A stretch of DNA of 64,000 nt from positions 3,596,001 through 3,660,000 of the forward strand of contig JAJTUQ010000005.1 in assembly GCA_021399445.1 (NCBI GenBank). The letters run 5' to 3'. Positions 11,910-25,900 of this stretch are shown here, piece after piece; within the stretch, counting starts at the first letter, position 1, and every line of letters begins with the position of its first letter. Source of the DNA: Xylogone sp. PMI_703 (taxonomy: Eukaryota; Ascomycota; Leotiomycetes). A model generated the notes under the pieces. The model saw only the letters and a list, made by a program, of their open reading frames with translations. It was not told where the DNA came from and searched no databases. Position numbers and translations under genes: made by a program.

Positions 11910-14900
11910 ATGAACGTCTACAACGGAGGAGGGCATCCCCCAGCGGACCCCGCTCCGGATATAATGAACGATCCACAGTTCACGACGAACACAGGAGGCA
12001 GTGAGGATGGAGGAGGTGAGCCCGACACTTGTCGGATCTGCAGAGGAGAAGCGACTGAGAAGGAACCCTTGTTCTACCCGTGCAAATGTAGCGGCAGTAT
12101 CAAGTTCGTTCACCAGAACTGCCTGATGGACTGGCTGTCGCATTCGCAGAAGAAACACTGCGAACTGTGCAAAACTCCCTTCCGATTCACCAAACTCTAC
12201 TCTCCAAAGATGCCCCGAACACTACCTACCGATGTCTTCCTACGGCAGTTCGCGCTTCATGTAGCCAAAAACATGACCGTTTGGGCGCGGGCCTGTCTGG
12301 TGATCACCGTTTGGCTAGTCCTACTCCCGTATCTAATCCGACAATTCTGGCGGTTCCTATTTTGGTTCAGCGATGGAGGCTGGCCATCATCAAAGTACAA
12401 CATGATAAGTACGACAATAAATACGACAGTGCTGCATACGCTTAAGAAAGCTGCTGAATTGCAATTAGCTTATCTGGCAGCGAATGGAACCTCTCCGGTA
12501 ACTCCACTTGCGCCGATCCAGACCTCACCTGCAAGTCTTTCTAGCATCATCAACAAGTTAGGAGAGCTTGTAGCGCCCATATCCCAGAACTTTAACCTGT
12601 CTAATGTTGATCCACTTGCCGCTGGCTTCTTCGAGTCTCTGTCTTATACCTTCGGATTACAGAATAGAGTGATCCCGCTGGATGCCTTCAGCTTAGGGAA
12701 CGTGTCTCAACTCTTTGTGGACTCGTCTACTCCATTACACAGCACGTCTCTGTTAAGCGACGTTCCGTTCTTAAAAAACCTTACTAGGAGCGCAGAGTTC
12801 AATCAACTTGTTGTTACAGTCGCTGAAGGCTATATCATTAGCATTCTGGTAGTCGTGTGCTTTATCCTTGTATTTCTCATCCGAGAATGGGTGGTCCAGC
12901 AGCAACCAGGGATCAATATGGGTGCCGGTTTTAATGCGGACGCTGCCGCTGCAGTAGGTAGGCCATGGAATCCACCGAATGCTCAGGAAAACCACCAACA
13001 AGCCGCTCCGGAAGTTCAACCTGAGGCTCCTCAGCGACCTGCTGATAATGCTCAAGAACGGAATGTGCTAGATGTCGACCAGCGTCCTATTGCACGGCCC
13101 AGAAGAAGGATTGGTAATTTGCCCAGAGAAAATCAAGCTAATCAGGAAGTCAATCTCGCCCAGCCTGGTAGAGTGTTCGATCCATCATTATATGTTGATC
13201 TCCCAGATCTTCCACAGCATGCAGAGGCTCGACGCAGACAATGGGAGATATTAAATCGGGAACCACAGGCTATAGAAAGACAAAGGTGGCAAGACGACTC
13301 GCCCCGCAATACTGAAGAGTTCATGTCGATTTGGCGACGGGCGGATGGAGATCTTGAAGAAATCCTGCGAATCATCGAAAGAGAGAACTTGGGTGATCAA
13401 ATGCGCTATTGGGTCAATGCTATACAACAGCGATTGATCATGTCTACAGCTCCCCTCGGATCGACACGTCCCCCCCAGCGCCGCCTGAATGAACTGACTG
13501 TGGGAACCGGTGCGTCACAAGACCTGTTGTCTACCTCAAATAATTCTCGCTCGGATGCTTCTGAGCAGGGATCGGCTATGGGAATCAACTGGAGAACTCC
13601 GAGGACAACTGAAGCGACCAGTTCTCGGGTGAAGTTTGATATGGACTCATCTACAATGGATAGTTTTCTCAATGATCAGAAGACGCACACAGAAGCAGTT
13701 CCAAGCAGCAGCAGTTCCGGTAGCTGGGTAGATATCCCTGAGATACCTCTTAACACAAATTCCAACCTTGACGCAGAAAACACAATAGGCAGCGCTGACG
13801 AGGGCTCTACTGAAAGTAATCCTGAGAAAGGAAAAGGAAAAGCAAAAGAAATAGCTGACGAGCCGCTATATGATTCTACCAACCAAGTGCTTTCAACGCA
13901 AGACTGGCTATCTTCTCAGTCAACAGAAAATCTAAGACGAAGAGCTATCTCCGATGGGCCCCAGCGTAAGGACAATATTTCTCTGCTTGGTAGCAATAAC
14001 TGGTCTTTCTCAAATCTCGCTGGTGTGGATGAGCCTCCCCATGATACGCCAAAACAAACAACAGAGGAGGCAGAATCATTCTCACCTTCTGCGAATGTTG
14101 AGCCGACCCTAAGTACAGCGAACCAACCTGAACAAGACAATGTAGTACCTACCTCAAGATCCGACCCGACTGTTGACCAGCCCCCCGATGAGGAAGGGCA
14201 AGATCCTTCATCTAATTCTTTAAATGCTACTCATCCGGTCTCCTCTGAATCAACTCCAATGCCAGTCGAAGATGAGGGCCACTTGGAAATACAGGGGCAA
14301 GATGGGGTAGTACGCGGTTATTCCAACTGGGATGAAGTTTTTGCTGCTAACCCTGTGCATGAGACCGATTCAGATGCTGCCCTTGATGGCTCCTCTACTC
14401 ATGGGGCGACTGAGGCCAATCCTTTCGCTCCAGAAACACCACTACCAGAACCTAGGGAACCTAATGCATTACCTGTCAATGAACCTCAGGGGCTGATGGC
14501 ACGTGTTGCGGACTGGCTTTGGGGAGCAGTGGGTGACAATGCTGCAGCTGGTGAACAAGGTGGTAATGATGAACAAGTTGTCGAAGACCTAGGCGCTGAG
14601 GCTCCATTCGTACCTGTTGCCCAGCTCAACCCTGATAACGGAGACAATGCCCCGGCTCCTCAGCAGGATCGAGAGGTTGTAGAAGCTGCAATTGCTGCTG
14701 GTATTGATCCTAATGACCCGGATGCTATTGATGACGCCGAGGATTTCGAAGGTATAATGGAATTGATAGGCATGCGTGGACCCATATTTGGGCTCATCCA
14801 AAATGCTTTATTTAGTGCTTTCCTTTTGGCACTAACAGTTGCTTTTGGTGTTTGGATTCCATATAGCATCGGGCGCATTACTGTCTTGCTTATTGCCAAC

Positions 14901-17469
14901 CCTGGTCCTACATTCAAATTACCACTTCGACTCATTTATGGCTCTGCGGCTTTCATTCAAGATATGGCTGTAGCTGCCCTAGGCGTCCTGGCATATTGTC
15001 TAGTTCTGCCGGTCAGGCTATGGGGACTCTCTTCTGGAAATACCGCTTCATCTCTCCTTTCTAAGTGTAATATGTTGAGCTATGAAGCTCTGCGGATCTC
15101 TAATGGAGCTACTGATCGCATCTTAGACGGAACAATTACGATGATTGTCAATGTAGCCGAATCAGATATGTTCACGTTCTCTGCTGCATCACACGAGGCA
15201 CTTTTGACAATCAAATCCACTATTTCGCAAGCATTCATCACAGTTGGTCAAACCTTTGCATTTATCTGCTGCGGTAATTATAATATAACTTTCGAGACGT
15301 TCCGACAGCCTACTTCTGAGTTCTTGCAGCTTAGCTCGTCGGCTTTATCAACATTACTAGACATACTCGCTCGTCCAAACTCATGGGTCATCAGCTTTGA
15401 GGTAACTCCACGCTCCATCCCACTAGACCCGCAACTTAGTATCTGGGACGGTGTGGACAGGTTCTGGGCTACATTGATAGGATATGTTACCCTCACCACG
15501 CTTGGAGCCCTCTACATCCATAAAGGCTCACCATTTTCCACTTCACAGGCTGGCCGAGAATGGGAAGCTACTCTGCTCGATGTCCTTAACCAGGCCGGCG
15601 GCGTGATGAAAGTAATTCTTATTATTAGCATCGAGATGCTAGTTTTCCCTCTGTACTGTGGTCTCCTTCTGGATGCAGCTCTCCTGCCGCTCTTTGACAA
15701 CGCCTCGATCATGTCGCGGATCCAGTTCACGCTGAATTCACCGCTGACTTCAATATTCGTACACTGGTTTGTCGGCACATGCTATATGTTCCATTTCGCT
15801 CTTTTCGTCTCTATGTGTCGAAAGATTATGCGAAAGGGTGTACTTTGTAAGTCTTGCATAAGCACTTGTTTATTTTCAACATAACTAACAGCTGGTAGAC
15901 TTCATCCGAGATCCAGATGATCCAACCTTCCATCCAGTACGAGACGTATTAGAACGCAATGTAGCAACTCAGCTTCGAAAGATTGCTTTCAGTGCATTGG
16001 TTTATGGTGCATTAGTAGTTATCTGTCTGGGCGGCGTTGTGTGGGGACTTGCATATTCATTTAAAGGCGTTTTACCTATTCAGTGGTCATCGAACGAACC
16101 GGTCCTGGAGTTCCCTGTTGATCTCCTATTTTACAACTTCTTGATGCCATTGGCTGTCAAATTCTTTAAGCCCTCAGACGGGCTTCATGCAATGTACGAT
16201 TGGTGGTTCCATCAATGCGCGAGGATGCTGAGACTCACATGGTTCATGTTCGGCGAGAGACGCGAAGATGAGGAAGGATATGCTGTACGGAGAAGATGGA
16301 GAGATATTTTCCACTCATCTAAAGCTGAGGTCACTTATTCTCCACAAGATGTTCCAGAAAAGGTCTTCCAGGACAATCCAGATTTGAACGTCTATTTCTG
16401 CAAGGACGGCAAATATGTCAGAGCACCTGCATCTGATCAGGTCCGAATTCCAAAGGGAACCGATGTCTTCCTTGAAGTTAATGAGAACAATGATCGTGTT
16501 GATGGCAAATGGGATCGCCCGGATGGATTGCATGGGCGCACGTCGGATTCCTTCAAGCAAGTCTACATTCCTCCTTGGTTCCGAGTTAGAATCTTCTTGT
16601 TCATCCTCTTCATCTGGTTGTTTGCAGCTGCTACCGGGCTTGGTATTACAATTGTCCCACTGGTATTTGGTCGTCAAATATTCGCTAGGATCATTCCTTC
16701 CCACGTTAAGAAGAACGACGTGTACGCCTTCTCAATCGGGATCTATATACTTGGGAGTGCTCTCTATATTCTCCTACACCTCCGTCAGGGCATCAGATAT
16801 GCCTTTAATACACTGTTTGTCAACGGCAACACCCCTCAGCAGGCCATTCGCCGTGCTACTGCTGTGGGCATACGTGTTGCGAAGGTTGTGTGGACGCATA
16901 TGGGCTTCATTATCATTCTCCCGACTCTCCTAGCGCTTGTGGTGGAATTCTACTTTATCATTCCTATCCATACTTACTGGGCACCAGAAGAACAACATAC
17001 TATCCACTTCGTCCAGAGCTGGACTCTCGGTTTACTCTATGTGAAATTGACCTCGCATGTCATCCTGTGGTACGAAAACTCCAGACCAGCTGAGGCGCTA
17101 CGTGCAATCACACGGGATGGATACCTCAATCCTGACGCTCGTCTGGCCACGAGAAGTTTCATTCTTCCAGGCAGTGTGGTTCTCTCTTCTGCCATACTGG
17201 TTCCATGGTTGTTAGCCAGCTTCATGGCTGCCACGGTCTATAGAAGCGATCCCGAACAACATAAGTTGCTTTTCCGGTTCTCTTATCCCGCTGTGCTCTT
17301 CCTTGGCATCCTTATTATGACAGGATTCTGGCTCAGAAGAATGCTTCAACGATGGCAGCAGAAGATCAAAGACGAGGTCTATCTGATCGGTGAAAGGCTG
17401 CACAACTTCAGCGGTAATACTAAATCGGGAGGTGTGCCAGGGCATAACACACGGCGAATCGATGCGTAG
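11910..17469 (+). CDS. Doa10/Ssm4/MARCH6-type ER membrane RING-CH E3 ubiquitin ligase
   Basis: Two exons (11910-15846 and 15899-17469; 52-bp GTAAGT...GGTAG intron) encode 1835 residues. The N-terminal RING-CH finger is complete: C41, C44, C58, C60, H68, C71, C84 and C87, in the C4HC3 order of this family. Many hydrophobic segments follow: about residues 115-142 and 308-330, then a cluster after about 950 running to the C-terminus. The segment across the exon junction (residues about 1313-1320, YFIRDPDD) resembles the conserved TEB4-Doa10 core. Doa10 ubiquitinates misfolded or short-lived ER and nuclear-envelope proteins (ERAD-C), working with Ubc6 and Ubc7. Between the second and later membrane segments lies an acidic, Ser/Pro/Asn-rich region of nearly 600 residues, which makes the protein much longer than the roughly 1300-residue yeast enzyme; such inserts are usual in filamentous fungi. 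The start is the first ATG before the finger. Confidence 0.95.
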
Positions 17470-20250
17470 AAGATACCAGGATAGAGAGATTGTCATTTCT
17501 CAAATTCTGAGTCTGGCTATCAGAGACACTGAGCGAACGACACTTTCCTATCACCACTGTATCAACTTAGATACAACGGCATACTTACTATATTTCTCTC
17601 CAGAAAAAGAACCACTGCATGCGTATAAGCACATGCAGAACTTTGATTCTTTTCATCATTGAATGAGAGACTAAAAGCCATCCTTGATCAACAAAGACAG
17701 GCAAAAATTATACAGGGGTATTAGTTATCCCTTGAATATATTCCCTTTTCTTTTCCTTTGTTTTTACTATCACATGCGGCATTGTCCTTGCTGCAGGAGG
17801 TCAAGATTTGCACTCGGGAAAGGCGTTTTCGGGAAGGAAACAATCGAAAGGGCTAGACTGATGCAAATTAATGGGATATTACGTTTGTACGAATACAGAT
17901 TATAATATAATGGCTGTTCTTGTGAGATTGTCCTTCGCATAGAGCTGAGTGTGTCTGTGTCTGCCTTTCTTCCATTCTGGTGCTCCTTCCGAGGACATGA
18001 CAGGAGGTATATAGTAAGTACACAGTGAAGGATTGTACACCATTCACGTTCTCAAGAGAGGAGACTCGTTCGATCTAGCCCAACTGCAAACAGAGCAGCT
18101 GATCAATGCAGTCAACTCCTCACCCGGCATTGCCGTCCTCTCATTCCCCGCTCATCGGTTCGGCCCAGGTCGAAGCCGCATAAGCCGTGCAGACATCTAG
18201 ATCTCGGGATCACCGCTATTGACGATGATCTTTGAAGAGGTTTCGACCTCGGTCTGTATATCAGGGGTGTGATGGAGTGGTAAGTCCAGGGGTAAGATAA
18301 TAGTGGGAAAGGAGGTTATTCTCCGGAGAGCGGGCGAGCCTGAGACAGTGGAGGCGGGGGGGAGCTAATGGCTTAGTTAAAGCGAACACATTTTGAGACT
18401 TAGATACGTTCCATTGTCTTCTAAAGAGGAAAGGACCATCAAGTTTTGCATGTACTGCCTGGACTAGGAGAATACCGTAGTAGTAAGGAAGCTTCCTCCG
18501 TACGAATCCACGCTATCCAAGCTATAACGCAGCTGAACAACCTTAAAAGACAATATAGCATAGACAAAAAGGAGAGCTGAAACTAAACCAGAGAAGTCTA
18601 GACTTAACTTCCCCACCCTTCTCCGTGGAATCACAGCGAAAAGTGGCCGGCATGCTACTTGTCAAGCAATTTATTGCACCAAGCTGGAAAGGAGGTTGAA
18701 TCTAGAAGGCCTCACAACAACAAGCACTTTGATAATTTAGCTTTCCTCTAATCAGGAGAATCGGCTCCGCGATTGCCCTCTCCTTTTTCCACATCATATT
18801 CTTCCAAATTCTCTAGGAAGTTAATTGATAGAAGAGTGGATCTTTCTCCAATAATGCAGTTTTATACAAAGCACAAAAGCACACTTCTCACAAAATAGAT
18901 ACAGCACAGCGAGTTGAGCACAAAGTTCCTATCTTGAACTTAGCTTCTTCCTCTTGTTGATAGACCAGACTAGACTAGACATTGACAGACTTGACTCACT
19001 TGCCTCTGAAATGCACTGAACGATAGGAGGGTTTATGATATGTCTTGGACTATTGGGGCGAATTATACCCCGCACAATTTCCTAGACAGAAGACTAATAC
19101 AGCTAACCAAAGCCTCTGATTCAAACTAACCTCACTCCACCTCTCAAGGCTGAGAATAGAACCATGGATATAGTATTGAGTATTGACACAGTAGTTATCT
19201 CACCTCAGTATCCTTCACCGTTTTGTTTGTGAGACTCGTTAATTCCTGCATCTCGATTCGAACTACAATATTAATAATAGCGTCATTTGATAGTGGAATA
19301 GAACAACCCAAACTACTCCGCGCACCGTTTCTTTCTCTCCGCCTCTATTTTACCCAGCCAAGCTTTCTTTGGATGAGTGTATTGATGCAGATGCAGAATG
19401 CAGACATCTAAAACTCTTCAGTGGCGATATGGCTATAGTGTCTCAGCTGAGGGGCTCAGTTGCCAAGATGAGTGGCTTGGTAGGTGCTACGTACGATAAT
19501 ATATATTCGGGCTTGAGTTGGCTTCGCGAGACGCTGTTTTATCGATGAGGGTCATTTGATGAGGACAAGAGGGCTGTCTTGGGTTTGTTTACATGGAAGA
19601 ATTGTGGCTATTGCGCTTTTACTTGGCGTAGAGAAAAGGTATGATTTTGGTGCCCGAGATATGGATATAAATAAGATGTATGATTTTGGTGCCCGAGATA
19701 TGGATATAAATAAGATATTCAGATAGAAAGGCCCTTTCCAATACCGGTCCCAAGTATAGAATTCTACCATCTCATCATTTCTACGCCAAGTCCTTATTAT
19801 CACATATTCATCGTACTGAAAAATAAGAATAAGTACAAATCAAACTCTGTGTTACTCTCATTTTCCTCTCACCTCTCTATCATCTACATTACAATCTACG
19901 GAGTACATAGATACCAAATATATCCCATCGCAAATATCCCCAATGTAACAAATCACCTGCACACCGCCCCTCAATGTTGGATATATTGATGTGTTTCCAC
20001 GCATGACATACATATTCTGTGCGTCTACTGTGGTACACGGCATCTGTTCTTAATATATATGAGAATATTGGGGCGTTTCGCCAAGGTCTTTGAATGCGGG
20101 GGTCGACAATACTTGTAGTATCAAAGAGACTGGGGATATTCGAAGAAGAGGTACTTTTTATACACACGAGGAAGCAAGTCTTTTACATATGTATAGCTTC
20201 ACTTGATGTACATCGATTCCATAGAAAAGCACCACCTTGATTTACTCATC
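17470..20250. other. Gene-free region after the Doa10 gene
   Basis: Contains the Doa10 3' flank and then sequence dense in stops in all frames. No protein-coding gene could be supported. Its only clear structure is an exact 39-bp tandem duplication, annotated separately. Confidence 0.5.
19639..19716. repeat. Exact 39-bp tandem duplication (two copies)
   Basis: The units 19639-19677 and 19678-19716 are identical and begin GTATGATTTTGGTGCCCGAG. Because 39 is a multiple of three, the copy also appears as a 13-residue repeat in a minus-strand open frame, but that frame has no other support as a gene. Identity suggests a recent slippage or duplication event. Confidence 0.9.
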
Positions 20251-20600
20251 TGACAGAGACGATATCCAACTCGATATCAATTCGGCTCAGGCGGGTCATC
20301 CAGAATCCACGCAGCAGCCACCAATATGCGCATATTGCGGGGAAAATGTCCGTTCGAAAAGGAGGCGTTCCAGCGTTCCACTCAACCACCCTACACTCTC
20401 AACCCAACCTCTCAGAACCCTTCTGGAGAAACCTCCTTGGGATAATAATAGGGGGCACAAGAACTGACAAGGTGATAGAAAAAACGAGAAGGGTAGGCAA
20501 AAGCACAAGAAGCGGGGTGCATAGCTCGGGACGGATACGGGACGGGATGGGCAGCAATTATAGTAATACGGATATCTATATCAGCCGTCACGATATAGGA

Positions 20601-20620
20601 TGGCATGGCATGGCATGGCA
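20601..20620. repeat. Microsatellite (TGGCA)4
   Basis: Four exact copies of the 5-bp unit TGGCA. It lies in the gene-poor region and is not part of a supported gene. Confidence 0.9.
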
Positions 20621-21813
20621 CAGCGGCTTGCTTGCCGTGAAGCCAGCGAAACTGAAGCTACTCTGGATGGACGAGCAAATACAGACATCGAGATGATTGA
20701 GCGCCACGCTGGGATCCGGGCAACGGGGAACGGGAGCTTGTGGTCTTGTGGCCTGGAGCCAAGGGATGCCGTGGGAGGAGGTGTTCTCTCACCTTGATGA
20801 CTGTTGCGGTACGGCTTGTTCTGTTTATTGCTTGCTTGCTGCCTGCTGATTCTTGATTGGAGCTCATTATTGACTGCGTTGGTGGCTCTGATGGTGGCAG
20901 ATAAGAGTGAGAGGGGCAGCAGAGAGTTGCCCTCACGGCAGCTCGGTGGTGATGATAAATTTGTCGTCAAGAAATCCAGGTCGGTGATAAAGCAGAGCAC
21001 GCCCATTGCCAATCTGCTTTGAAATCGGAGCTGGTTCCGTGGGAGATATCTCCGCCGCGAATGCATCTGCTCTTCATTGCCCCCTCCTCTTTGTCTTCCT
21101 CTCTCCCTGCTTATCACCAACAACGCAAAATCCCAACCACCACCATCTCCCACTGTAATCAAAGATTCTAGATCCGAGAATCCGATCTAATACCAAAGCT
21201 GGTCCATTAATCATGTACCAAGAGAGAATAGTAATGAGAGATAGACAGGCACACTGGTAGTAGCGTGTATCGCCTTGTCCCCTTCTGGCTGGCAGGAAGG
21301 AGGCAGGAAGGTCAACGACTGGATGAGACGGGGGTTTGTTGGGGGCATCGCGAAAAATACTGCATATGCAGAGTCCCATACCCAGGACCCAAAATCCGGT
21401 TTTTGCACGAGTCTGGTTTGCTTTTTGGGTTAAGGCTGATGAGAAAGTCGAGTGCCGCAATACCCTTTTGTCTTCGGTGCGGCCGCGATTTCCCCATCTT
21501 TGAAATTCCTCCCATGACAATTAGAATGGGTATTATTGGAATCCGCATCGTCTTTTGGAATAATGTCCACCATCCATTCTCCACTGTATTGAAGTCTTCC
21601 ATCTCAAATATAAACGTCCATCCTCAAAGAAGACAGACCGGCACCGGCTGTGCTAAAATCTGACACCGGCACACCCCGCCCCCTCTGTCAACAAGTGGTG
21701 GTGGAAGTGGTGGTGGTACACAGACAAAAGATTCGTCACATCTCGTATTCTCTAAAACGTACAAAGTTAGATGTAACTGGTATCCGTTGGTAGATGTTCC
21801 GCAGGAAAAAGAG

Positions 21814-21831
21814 GGTGGTGGTGGTGGTGGT
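21814..21831. repeat. Microsatellite (GGT)6
   Basis: Six GGT units in the gene-poor region; a shorter interrupted GTGGTG tract lies nearby at about 21695-21716. Confidence 0.85.
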
Positions 21832-22907
21832 CCCTCTGCCTTGGTTTTTCTCCGAAGTAATGGTAAATTCAATGCAACATGCAGAATCGCCATGCAGATT
21901 GCCCAGAATGCCAGAGTCAGCGCCCATAGCCATACAGTAGCTCATAGCCCATAGCCCGTAAACCCATAGGCATGTTAGAGGACTGCTAGGACAGTACAGT
22001 ACTGCCCTGCGCTGTAATTATCAGCTCTGTACGTACTGTACCGGAAGAGCCTGCAGGCGCTTCTCTCTATCCTCTCTGCTTCTCTCGTTACATCGGAACA
22101 GCAGAGCCATCGTTACATTAAGTCCCTTCAATCTTCTTTCCCTCAAAAGTCACGCGCAACCAGGGTGCTTATCGCAATTTCCAATTTCCAATTTCAATTT
22201 CCTCCTGCCTTGGAATTTCATCATCGGGCAGTTTCTCTCATGCACAGTCCTGGACCCGTACGACGCTCGTTATCTGCACCCGTTCCTCTCTGGCACCGTA
22301 TGCGTTCGGTACCCATGGGAACATGTACAGTTGCAGTGCCTGTATATTTCTGCGAGGGATGATGAGACACTGAGATGTATTACTGTATGTGTGTATGTAC
22401 GTAGAGTAGTACTGTACGGGAAGAGAATAATGCATGTATGTATGAGGAAGAGAGAAGAGTAGTAGTGTGCGCGCGCGGAGAGGGACAATATGCAATGAGA
22501 CGCACCTCATACTGGCGGTCAACCCCCAAAGGTGACTGCGCCAAGCGTGTCTATGCCTCTTTGGTCTCAGTCCTCAGTCTCAGGTCATCTGGCGTTATCT
22601 GACATGTGAAAGTCGCGAAACCGTCATCTTCTAATATCCGCCTACAAAATATACAAAACATCAGATGGATAGGGAAGCGCGCGGCCGTCGTCAATTGCAC
22701 AGAGCACAGAACAAGAATCTTGAGATGAGATGAAGTCCCCTACCCTAAAATCAGGGTCTTCAGGGTCCTTCTCAAGGACGTATCTCCGTAGGACAACTCC
22801 TTAAAAGCAGGATTTTCCACGATTGTCAAGCCTTGCGGGCGGGTTGGCCGGACGGGGTTGGGTTGGTGGCCATCCAACTGTCTGTTCTGCCCTGGAAACG
22901 GGAGATG

Positions 22908-22922
22908 CAGCAGCAGCAGCAG
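22908..22922. repeat. Microsatellite (CAG)5
   Basis: Five CAG units in noncoding sequence. Confidence 0.85.
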
Positions 22923-25900
22923 CAAAACAGCCTCAATTGTGACTGATCTGATCTTCTGCCTTCCAATTTCATCCCATTGAACATTCCAGGGCATCCGGAG
23001 GGTACCTTGCCCTGGCTGAGAACCAGATGAAGGTTACATCCCTCAGGTTCATCGCTCTCAACAAGTTTTCTGCACGAGCAGTTCTTTGTGCCTGTATCGT
23101 GCTGGTGCAGGTACCTGTACAGTGACATCTTCTACCCGTTCTCACATTACAGTACACCCAAGACATACATACAGCCAGCAGCAAGTAAGTAGCCAGAAAG
23201 GTAAAAGAGAAGGAAGAAGGAAAAAAGGAAGCAATTCCAGCCGTGCCCCTCCTGCAAACTGCCTGCCTTGCCCCTCCCCCTCTATATGCAGCTGTAATTG
23301 TCACCACCACTGCTTTCTCTGCCCGCGCTGCACTCACTCAACACCCTCTCCTTCCATCCTCCACAAGCCAGAATCACTCGCAGACCAATCAATGGCGAGG
23401 AAAGGAGGCAGATATAGCTTCCTTCCGGCTCACCGCAACATCAGAACACAGACAAGGCAAGACAGAGATGGCAAGAACCAGAGATTGAGGGAATCAATTG
23501 ATTAATTAATTGAGTCAGCCATGGTCGAGATGCACCCTTGATCATCATACAGTGCGGTAGAGTAAAGTAATCAGTTGAATTGAAACCCCGCCGATAAGAT
23601 CACTCTCCTCATTGCTCTCTTTACATTCCGCTCTTCAAGAAAGCAAGAAAGTAAAGCAGTAAAGTAAAAGCTTAGACAAAAAACACAGCAGAACAGAACA
23701 AAAGAGAAAACACAGTAACCAAAATAACCTCAATTCTCACTTACACTTCCTCACCTCTTCAATCTCACCCAATCCCAATCCCAGATCATACCCGTACCGC
23801 CTCTCAATCAATCAATCTCTCACCTCACTCGGATCACGTACCATACCGTACCATCACTCCCATCGGTGAGTAAACTGCACCCGCCGCTGCATCCCATCTG
23901 CAGACCCAGCCCCCAGCATCCACATCCACATCCACATCCAGCCGAAGCGCCACAGGGGAGGGAGGGATTGCGCGTGTTCTTGTGCTGTTGTTGTTGGGGG
24001 GAAGAAAGAGGGAGGGGGCAAAAGAGGCCAAGGGGGGCCAAGAAAAGCCTCCATCCCAAGGCGAGAAGGGGTGTTGCCGACGGACGGGACACGGGAGGAG
24101 GAGATTTTCTCTACTGTGTGGTGGTTGAGTATGGTAGTGTACGGATAGCGTAGGCGTAGTGGTAGTAGTGGCAGTGGAAGTCTTATGTTATGGAGGGTCA
24201 ACTTTTCACTGAGGGAGGGTTAGAGCAGCGATGGGAATGTGTGTAGGGGGTTATGAGTTATGGGTTATTCCAGTCGTGCAGCCATGCCGTGCCTGCTACG
24301 CGCGGCAGGGGGTTGTTTGAAAGAGGGTTATCTATCTTGCTAGGGTTAGTGAATATATGACCCTCTGTCTCTGCTCTCTTCTTCTCTCTCCATCTGGTCT
24401 TTTCTTTTTCTCCGTGCATGGTTGGATGGTTGGACGGTGGACAGTGCTGGAGAAGGCGGATAGATGATGGGAAAGGGAAGGTGGTGGCGATGGTTGGTTG
24501 GTTGGCTGTTGTCGGGGTCGGACTCGGATCGGGAGGATAGCGTTATGTTTCTCTTCATGCCTGGTAGATGGTACTGCGCTTGTATAGTTTGGCGCTGAGA
24601 TACAAAGAGATACGGCGTGAAGAGGTTCCATTTGAAGCTGTAACTGAGAATTGTATTGGTAATTGGATCTGACCAACCCATCTGTGATGACTTGTAATTG
24701 CCATTCTCTTGCGCAAGAACCCAGAACAAAGACATCATCAAAACACCAGGAACATAGCAACAGCCAGAGATGACCCAAAGAAGCTAAAAGTGAAGTGTCA
24801 TAGTTTCTTCAACACATCACGAGGTTTTCTACCGCAAACTCTCCAACAAATGTGGTGATACACATAGGCGCAAGCAACGTGCATGAAAGCATTGGAGCAC
24901 GAATCACGAATCAAGGCGGGAAGAAGCTGCTCACTTTTGTTTTTCCGCCCGCCGACGACGTCACTGGATAAAAAAGACACCACTAAGCAGAGGCAGGTGA
25001 CTTGTAGCAATAAGAACGAGTTGTTCTTTGCCTTGTGTCGCGGGGTACATGAGACGAGTAAACTGTCTGCTGTCTGCTGCACGACATCGTACGTGGTGGT
25101 CCTGGAAGGTCAATTGGATAATTGGGTACAAGAGAAAGCCCGTAGGACTAATAACTAATACAGTCTGTGTCTGTTACAAAAGTCCTCGTGTGTGCTGTGT
25201 TGCTTGAGACTTGATGCTGGGTTGCTTGATGCTGCTCCTCCTCATACGATCTCGGCACGTCAGGATCAACCCATCCATCGCGCTCCTTATCTAACGTGAG
25301 AAGCAATCAACTAAGCAAGCTAGCATCTGTGCCGCTTATATCTGCACCACCCGTCATTCATGGCATTATGTTTAAACGCCGGACAGCCGAATTACCATCA
25401 GATCTATTCAATTCCGCTCCGAGGAGAGATTGTGATGTTACTATTCCAGTCCAGATGATGAGAGCTGCAGCATGGCGTCTCCCAGGAGCTTGGCTCCGCT
25501 GTACTTCTGCTCCGTACCGCCCAAGTACCTGGCCCCGATCCTGTACTCCAGCCTGTTCATGTACTGTACCTGTCTCTCAACGCCGATCAATCTAGCATAG
25601 CATACGTACGCGAAGTAGGGCCCAGACCCAGAACTGCTTCTCCTCCTCCATACTCCAGGCTATCCTTCCCCTAAAAGCAAATGCGTCCTCCGGGCTGTGC
25701 TCCTCTTCTCCAGAGGAGTGAGGAGCTATAGCCAATGGTTCCCGAATCCCCAGCGGCAAACAGGCGCCAGCTGTATCCACATCTGTAGCAGTATCAGCAC
25801 CGCGGGGCGTGTAGATCTGAGGAGACCCTTATGATCGTCGAGCGCCTCAGACCCTGAAGCAAGTGTTCTAGAGGTCGATTTTGACAGCATTTCTTGATCA

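Noticed and set aside
19247..19259. GTTCGAATC-like tRNA B-box on the minus strand
   Set aside because: The flanking bases do not form a T-stem and no A-box or acceptor stem is found at the right distance.
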